Shown: positions 61,347-64,000 of the stretch, piece after piece | Layout: each line of letters opens with the position of its first letter | Position numbering within the stretch: position 1 is the first letter of the stretch | Origin: Gillisia sp. | GTDB lineage: Bacteria; Bacteroidota; Bacteroidia; Flavobacteriales; Flavobacteriaceae | Assembly (NCBI GenBank): GCA_024635655.1 | Contig: JAGXIL010000024.1 | Coordinates: 124,001-188,000 of the forward strand | Direction: 5' to 3' | Length of the DNA: 64,000 nucleotides | Made by a program: the position numbers and the translations under genes | The notes under the pieces: generated by a model | The model's database searches: none | Told to the model about the DNA's origin: nothing | The model's input: the letters and a program-made list of their open reading frames with translations, nothing else

Positions 61347-61970
61347 ATGCGTAAAGAAACAGTGGCTTTGGTTGGGTATTCAGAGCATGGGATCGTAGTT
61401 GCTGAAGCTGCCCTTGAACAAGGTTTAAGGCTTAAATACTATACTGAAGTTAAGGAAAGGGAAGTAAATCCTTTTGATCTTGAATATTTAGGTAATGAAA
61501 GAGAAGGTAATTTTTTAGGTTGGGATTCTGAGATTGTATTTGTGCTGGGTATTGGAGATAACAAGATCAGAAAAAGATCAGCCGAACTGATAAGATCAAA
61601 GAAAAAAGAAGTCCTTAATGTAATACATCCATTGGGATCAATTTCAAAAAAAGTTGAGATTGGATATGGAAATTTTATATCAAAGGGAGTACTAATAAAT
61701 CCTTTAGTGGAGATTGGTGATTTTTGCATTTTAAATACCGGAAGTATAGTTGAACACGAGTGTGTAATTGGTAATGCGGTACATATTGCACCTGGAGCTG
61801 TTTTGGCGGGCACTGTAAAAGTTGGTGATTATACATTTATTGGAGCCAATGCCGTAATAAAGCAAGGGGTACAAATTGGAAGCAATGTCATTATTGGAGC
61901 AGGAACTGTAGTACTTCACGATGTAGAGGATAACGAGAAAATAGTGGGAAATCCAGGAAGAGTAATATGA
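61347..61970 (+). CDS. NeuD/PglD-like sugar acetyltransferase
   Basis: 207 residues. A small N-terminal Rossmann-like domain (VALVGYSEHGIVVAEAALEQ) is followed by a left-handed beta-helix with hexapeptide repeats (IGYGNFISKGVLINPLVEIG, VHIAPGAVLAGTVKVGDYTF). PglD and NeuD use acetyl-CoA to acetylate amino sugars or sialic acids. Next to a 4,6-dehydratase and NeuB it probably N-acetylates the 4-amino sugar intermediate or O-acetylates the product. Its stop overlaps the neuB start by four bases (ATGA). Confidence 0.85.
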   Translation: MRKETVALVGYSEHGIVVAEAALEQGLRLKYYTEVKEREVNPFDLEYLGNEREGNFLGWDSEIVFVLGIGDNKIRKRSAELIRSKKKEVLNVIHPLGSISKKVEIGYGNFISKGVLINPLVEIGDFCILNTGSIVEHECVIGNAVHIAPGAVLAGTVKVGDYTFIGANAVIKQGVQIGSNVIIGAGTVVLHDVEDNEKIVGNPGRVI

Positions 61971-62977
61971 TAAAGAGAGTTATAATAATTGCTGAGGCCG
62001 GAGTTAATCATAATGGTAGTTTAGATAGAGCAAAGGAACTTATTGATGTGGCCGCAGATGCCGGAGTGGATTACGTAAAGTTTCAGACATTTAAAGCAGA
62101 TAAAATGGTAACCCGGTCTGCAAAAAGAGCAGCTTATCAAAATTCGAATACCGGCGATGCTGATTCTCAACACGAGATGCTGAAAAAACTTGAGCTTTCT
62201 GAAGAGATGCACGTGGAGTTGATAAGGCATTGCGATCAAAGGTCGGTAAAGTTTCTTTCCACAGGATTTGATCTGGAAAGTCTTGAATTTCTTAATTCTA
62301 TAGGATTAGAACTTTTTAAGATCCCTTCTGGTGAAATTACAAATCTTCCATATTTGCGAAAGATAGCCGGCTTCCGAAAACCTATAGTGATGTCAACTGG
62401 AATGGCGACCATGGAAGAAGTAGAAAATGCTTTTGATATCCTTGTGAAGGAGGGCGTGAATAAAGACGATATTACCATTGTTCATTGCAACACAGAATAT
62501 CCCACTCCTATGGAAGATGTCAATTTAAAAGCAATGAATTATATAGGTAAAAAACTTTTCGTTAACACCGGTTATTCAGACCACACGCTGGGAATAGAAG
62601 TTCCTATAGCAGCTGTTGCTTTAGGAGCCCGGGTTATTGAAAAACATTTCACACTTAGCAGGGACTTACCCGGTCCAGATCATAGGGCTTCATTAGAACC
62701 TGTAGAATTAGCAGCTATGGTAAAAGCCATTCGAAATATTGAAAAAGCGACAAGCGGTAGCGGGATAAAAGAGCCATCAGCTTCAGAAAAAAAGAACAAA
62801 GAAATAGTAAGAAAGAGTATCGTTGCAAAAGTTCAAATTTTAAAGGGAGAGACTTTTTCAGAGGAAAATATTTCTCTTAAGAGGCCGGGAATGGGGTTGT
62901 CTCCCATGCTATGGGATGAGGTTCTGGGAAAAAAAGCTCAAAAAGATTTCATTGAAGATGAATTTATAAAAATATAA
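61967..62977 (+). CDS. neuB: N-acetylneuraminate/legionaminate synthase
   Basis: 336 residues. A TIM-barrel synthase starting IIIAEAGVNHNGSLDRAKEL, with KFQTFKADKMVT, FKIPSGEITNLPYLR and YSDHTLGIEVPIAAVALGA, then a C-terminal antifreeze-like SAF domain (RKSIVAKVQILKGETFSEEN). It condenses a HexNAc with phosphoenolpyruvate to a nine-carbon nonulosonic acid. Coupled to the upstream acetyltransferase by ATGA overlap. Whether the product is sialic or legionaminic acid cannot be fixed; the 4,6-dehydratase upstream favours a 6-deoxy nonulosonate. Confidence 0.93.
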   Translation: MIKRVIIIAEAGVNHNGSLDRAKELIDVAADAGVDYVKFQTFKADKMVTRSAKRAAYQNSNTGDADSQHEMLKKLELSEEMHVELIRHCDQRSVKFLSTGFDLESLEFLNSIGLELFKIPSGEITNLPYLRKIAGFRKPIVMSTGMATMEEVENAFDILVKEGVNKDDITIVHCNTEYPTPMEDVNLKAMNYIGKKLFVNTGYSDHTLGIEVPIAAVALGARVIEKHFTLSRDLPGPDHRASLEPVELAAMVKAIRNIEKATSGSGIKEPSASEKKNKEIVRKSIVAKVQILKGETFSEENISLKRPGMGLSPMLWDEVLGKKAQKDFIEDEFIKI

Positions 62978-62980
62978 TAA

Positions 62981-63931
62981 ATGGAAATCAGAAATTACAA
63001 ACAGGGAGATGAAGTAAAAATCCTGCACCTGTTTGAAATAGTTTTTGGTAAGAAGATGTCTATGGAATATTGGAAATGGAGATTCTTAAATAATCCTTTT
63101 TCAAAAGACATGTTAATCCATTTAATGTGGGAGGATGAAAATTTAATAGGCCAATATGCACTCTCACCCGTGGAGATGAAAGTGGATGGAAAAAAAAAGA
63201 AGGCAGCCCTGGCAATGAGTTTAATGACTCATCCGGATTATCAGGGCATGGGAGTATTTGCGAAATTAGGCCACAGTCTGCACGAGGAATTAAAAAGCAA
63301 ATACGGTTACCATATGATCTTTGCATTTCCTAATAACAAAACGCATTCTCATTATGGGTTTGTAAAAAACCTGGGATGGAAGGATATTGCCATTATTCCT
63401 ATGATGAGCGTAAAGTCACAGGATCTAAGGTTTAAGATTGGAGATAAAACGAATTATTCTTTGCTGGATTCTTTTGACGGAGTAGAGGATGAATGTAATA
63501 ATTCCAACAAGCCGGTAAGGATCAACTATACCCCCGAATATCTACAATGGAGATATATGGATAATCCTTCGACAGCTTATAAGATAATTAGGCTGGATAA
63601 CAAAAATGGATTTGCAGTGTATAAAGTAATTTCGTCCTTCAGTGGAGATGGGAATTATGAAATAGACCTCATGGAAGTCGTGTTTGGCAATGATCCCCGT
63701 TTACTTTCTGAAATTTTAAATGCTATTATTGATATTGAACAGGACATAAAACTTAATAGTTTCAATATATGGAAATCAATTTTTGCTGAAGATCATATAT
63801 GGTATGAGAAACTTGGTTTCAAGATAAGTCAGCCTCTTAATTATTTGAGCTATCTTGATTTTGAGGATCAGGCCTTGGTTTCTGATTTCAGGAACTGGGA
63901 AATTGGAATGGGTTACTCAGATGTATTTTAG
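62981..63931 (+). CDS. GNAT family N-acetyltransferase
   Basis: 316 residues. N-terminal GNAT fold with MSLMTHPDYQGMGVFAKLG, the acetyl-CoA-binding block; AFPNNKTHSHYGFVKNLGW is also typical of this larger Bacteroidota group. The C-terminal half (from about residue 170) is a second alpha/beta domain of unknown role, as in double-GNAT proteins. It starts three bases after neuB and ends two bases before the neuC-like start, so it is inside the nonulosonate operon. It may acylate the amino sugar. Confidence 0.82.
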   Translation: MEIRNYKQGDEVKILHLFEIVFGKKMSMEYWKWRFLNNPFSKDMLIHLMWEDENLIGQYALSPVEMKVDGKKKKAALAMSLMTHPDYQGMGVFAKLGHSLHEELKSKYGYHMIFAFPNNKTHSHYGFVKNLGWKDIAIIPMMSVKSQDLRFKIGDKTNYSLLDSFDGVEDECNNSNKPVRINYTPEYLQWRYMDNPSTAYKIIRLDNKNGFAVYKVISSFSGDGNYEIDLMEVVFGNDPRLLSEILNAIIDIEQDIKLNSFNIWKSIFAEDHIWYEKLGFKISQPLNYLSYLDFEDQALVSDFRNWEIGMGYSDVF

Positions 63932-63933
63932 AT

Positions 63934-64000
63934 ATGACGAAAAAAAGAAAAGTTATTGCAGTAACAGGTGCAAGGTCAGAATACGATCTTCTATACAGCG
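63934..64000 (+). CDS. neuC: NeuC/LegG-like UDP-GlcNAc 2-epimerase (hydrolysing), 3' truncated by window end
   Basis: Only the first 22 codons are visible. They start MTKKRKVIAVTGARSEYDLL, the characteristic N-terminus of hydrolysing UDP-HexNAc 2-epimerases. The position two bases after the GNAT gene and close to neuB supports NeuC, which makes ManNAc or its 6-deoxy equivalent for NeuB. The rest of the protein lies outside the window, so active-site residues cannot be checked. Confidence 0.7.
   Translation, partial: MTKKRKVIAVTGARSEYDLLYS

Overview
The window looks like chromosome from a marine or soil Flavobacteriaceae member (Bacteroidota, near Gramella/Salegentibacter/Zunongwangia). This is inferred from low GC, genes without Shine-Dalgarno sites, promoters of the Bacteroidota type TTG-N17-23-TAnnTTTG, many lipoproteins with lysine/acidic residues right after the lipobox cysteine, a fused E1 alpha/beta dehydrogenase, and typical gene families (SIMPL, TlpA with DUF4369, four-helix-bundle S23, VioA-type aminotransferases). 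No rRNA, tRNA, CRISPR array or insertion sequence was seen.

Layout. 1-2.4 kb: two bacterial PH-domain membrane proteins (the first truncated by the window edge). 2.4-11.4 kb, minus strand: a fused 2-oxoacid dehydrogenase E1, then a probable operon uvrA - LOG family hydrolase - degenerate M1 peptidase fused to an outer-membrane barrel. 11.8-18.4 kb: a LuxR-type regulator followed by three tandem paralogous lipoproteins that share one N-terminal domain but carry three unrelated C-terminal modules. 18.7-25.7 kb: a duplicated block built from an astacin-like lipoprotein protease, glmM and an LpxL-type acyltransferase. The first copy keeps glmM and has a decayed acyltransferase; the second keeps the acyltransferase and has a decayed glmM. 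25.7-38 kb: rhomboid protease, SIMPL protein, thioredoxin-like lipoprotein, GAF protein, HD-PycTM fusion protein, a 1242-residue phosphoesterase/barrel protein with a kinase-like middle, MscS channel, Dps and small proteins.

38.1 kb to the end is a surface-polysaccharide locus. Two fucosyltransferase-like genes on the minus strand flank a decayed rmlB fragment. A long plus-strand array then encodes a Wzx flippase, two VioA-type aminotransferases, UDP-HexNAc epimerase and dehydrogenase, UDP-glucose dehydrogenase and UDP-glucuronate epimerase, RmlA and RmlB, a pyruvyl transferase, a sulfotransferase, an undecaprenyl-phosphate-sugar type GT2 with multi-membrane GT-C candidates, and the start of a nonulosonic (sialic/legionaminic-type) acid pathway: dehydratase, NeuD-like acetyltransferase, NeuB, GNAT and a truncated NeuC.

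Taken together, the sugar genes can supply UDP-GlcA/GalA, a UDP-HexNAc uronate, a dTDP-4-amino-4,6-dideoxyhexose and a nonulosonate, giving a strongly acidic glycan further decorated with pyruvate, sulfate and possibly fucose. RmlC and RmlD, a CMP-sugar synthetase and the polymerase are not recognised in the window and may lie beyond its end.
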